A stretch of DNA of 13,105 nt from assembly GCA_945897655.1 (NCBI GenBank), contig CAMDHB010000058.1, positions 1-13,105 of the forward strand, in the 5' to 3' direction. Source of the stretch: Pseudorhodobacter antarcticus. Its GTDB lineage: Bacteria > Pseudomonadota > Alphaproteobacteria > Rhodobacterales > Rhodobacteraceae. Position 1 is the first letter of the stretch. Every line of letters begins with the position of its first letter. A program made the position numbers and the translations under genes. The notes below the pieces were generated by a model. The model searched no databases, was not told the DNA's origin, and was given only the letters and a program-made list of their open reading frames with translations. Positions 12,060 through 13,105 of this stretch are shown in pieces.

Positions 12060-13105
12060 AGGGCTTCCTCCCATTCTCCGTCTGCCGTGCTGTCATGCGT
12101 GACCCCCCCGCCGACATTCAGGCGGACATGGTCGCCCGTGACGGTCAGCGTGCGGATGGCCACGTTGAAACAGGCGGCACCATCCGGCGCCATCCAGCCG
12201 ATGGCCCCGCAATAGGCACCGCGCGGTTGGCCCTCAACCTCGGCGATGATCTGCATGGAACGGATCTTCGGTGCGCCGGTGATGGACCCGCAGGGAAACA
12301 GCGCCTGCATCGTGCCCAGCAGGCTGGCCGGTTCCGCCAGTTGCCCGGTGATCCGGCTGACCATCTGATGCACCGTCGCATAGCTTTCGACGTGGAACAG
12401 TTCCGGCACCTTGACCGACCCCACCTTCGATATCCTTGCGATGTCATTGCGCAACAAATCGACAATCATCAGGTTTTCCGCCCGGTCCTTGGCCGATGCC
12501 CGCAGCGCCTGCGCCAACAGCGCATCCTCGACCGGGTCGGGGTCACGCGGGGCCGTGCCCTTCATCGGCCGCGTCTCGATCCGGCCCGACGCATCCAGCC
12601 GCAGGAACAACTCGGGCGAGCGGGACACCAAAACAGGCCCCCCCAAATCGACATAGGCGCCAAAACCAACCGGCTGCCGCGCGCGCAGGGCCAGGTACAG
12701 ATCCAGCGCCGTGCCTTGCAAAAGGCGGGTTTCCAGCGGGAAGGTCAGGTTGACCTGATAGCAATCGCCCGCCGCGATATAGGCTTTGACGGACCCAATC
12801 GCCGCATCATAGGCCCCCCGCGCCAAAACCGGGGCAACCGGGCCCAGACGGGCCGACTGTGCCGCAGGGTGTCCAAACGGCTTGGGCCCATCATAAATGC
12901 CAAAGGCCAGCAGCGGCGTGCCCATCGCCACCGGCAGCCCGGCCAGTCGCGGCTCGAACGCATATCCCGCTTCATAGGCCAGATATCCCGCCACCCATTT
13001 GCCCGCCGCCCGCGCCGCATCCAGCCGCGTCAGCGCCGGCACAACCTCGCTCAGGTCATGCGCCTGAACCAGGCCCTCGGCACCGTCAAACAGCGCAGGC
13101 CCCCC
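12017..13105 (-). CDS. pabB: Aminodeoxychorismate synthase component I (5' end outside the window)
   Basis: PabB converts chorismate plus ammonia to 4-amino-4-deoxychorismate, the first step to p-aminobenzoate. The visible 362 residues run to the right edge without a start codon; the frame stays open through 13105, so the N-terminus is missing. The chorismate-binding domain is complete: YQVNLTFPLE, SRSPELFLR, the diagnostic PMKGTAPRD with the lysine codon at 12560-12562, ENLMIVDLLRND, and FPCGSITGAPK. That lysine is found in PabB (PIKGT), whereas anthranilate synthase TrpE has alanine (PIAGT), so PabB is preferred. The glutaminase partner PabA is not in the window. The end overlaps pabC. Confidence 0.95.
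   Translation of the reverse strand, partial: GGPALFDGAEGLVQAHDLSEVVPALTRLDAARAAGKWVAGYLAYEAGYAFEPRLAGLPVAMGTPLLAFGIYDGPKPFGHPAAQSARLGPVAPVLARGAYDAAIGSVKAYIAAGDCYQVNLTFPLETRLLQGTALDLYLALRARQPVGFGAYVDLGGPVLVSRSPELFLRLDASGRIETRPMKGTAPRDPDPVEDALLAQALRASAKDRAENLMIVDLLRNDIARISKVGSVKVPELFHVESYATVHQMVSRITGQLAEPASLLGTMQALFPCGSITGAPKIRSMQIIAEVEGQPRGAYCGAIGWMAPDGAACFNVAIRTLTVTGDHVRLNVGGGVTHDSTADGEWEEALWKARYVMGLVSPG
12067..12072 (-). promoter_or_regulatory. Shine-Dalgarno site for pabC inside pabB
   Basis: GGGAGG on the minus strand stands seven bases before the GTG at 12059. It lies within the pabB coding sequence, 48 to 53 bases before the pabB stop is completed, and decides the pabC start. Confidence 0.7.

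Overview
The window is about 13.1 kb of GC-rich, densely packed chromosomal DNA. It looks like an alphaproteobacterium of the order Rhodobacterales (Rhodobacter/Paracoccus relatives). The support is the gene families (DUF6455, DUF1467 next to methylmalonyl-CoA epimerase, an AspRS of non-discriminating type), one perfect FnrL/FNR-type box, a CtrA-type box, and a double-hairpin intergenic element typical in style of this group. The species cannot be named from the sequence. I see no tRNA, rRNA, CRISPR array, insertion sequence, phage gene or defence island.

Layout from left to right. rimO (+) fills 1-1379 and lacks only the first base of its ATG. After a 212-base, lower-GC spacer comes a dual CDGSH iron-sulfur protein (+), then a small four-helix histidine-containing membrane protein (+). 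dgkA and a four-cysteine DUF6455 gene (both -) face it, with a terminator hairpin at the convergent point. A perfect FNR-type box lies between DUF6455 (-) and a 75-residue conserved-looking hypothetical gene (+). Next are a DUF167/YggU gene (-), then a translationally coupled nitroreductase and EI24/CysZ-like membrane protein (+), closed by a hairpin. The coupled pair methylmalonyl-CoA epimerase and DUF1467 (-) is divergent from a stand-alone response regulator (+); a near-consensus CtrA box sits between them.

In the right half everything is on the minus strand: a 436-residue RTX calcium-binding protein of the type I secretion kind with a 222-base upstream region, a GNAT acetyltransferase, a DUF1993 protein, aspS, a class-IV aminotransferase-fold lyase (PabC-like) and pabB, which runs off the right edge. 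pabB and pabC overlap by 43 bases and together would turn chorismate into p-aminobenzoate for folate. A striking 46-base double palindrome separates pabC from aspS.

Most of the window is ordinary core metabolism, translation and envelope maintenance. No new multi-gene system is evident. The parts most worth a second look are regulatory or repetitive: the FNR box, the CtrA box, the double palindrome, the repeated TGAC motifs upstream of the RTX gene, and the low-GC spacer after rimO.
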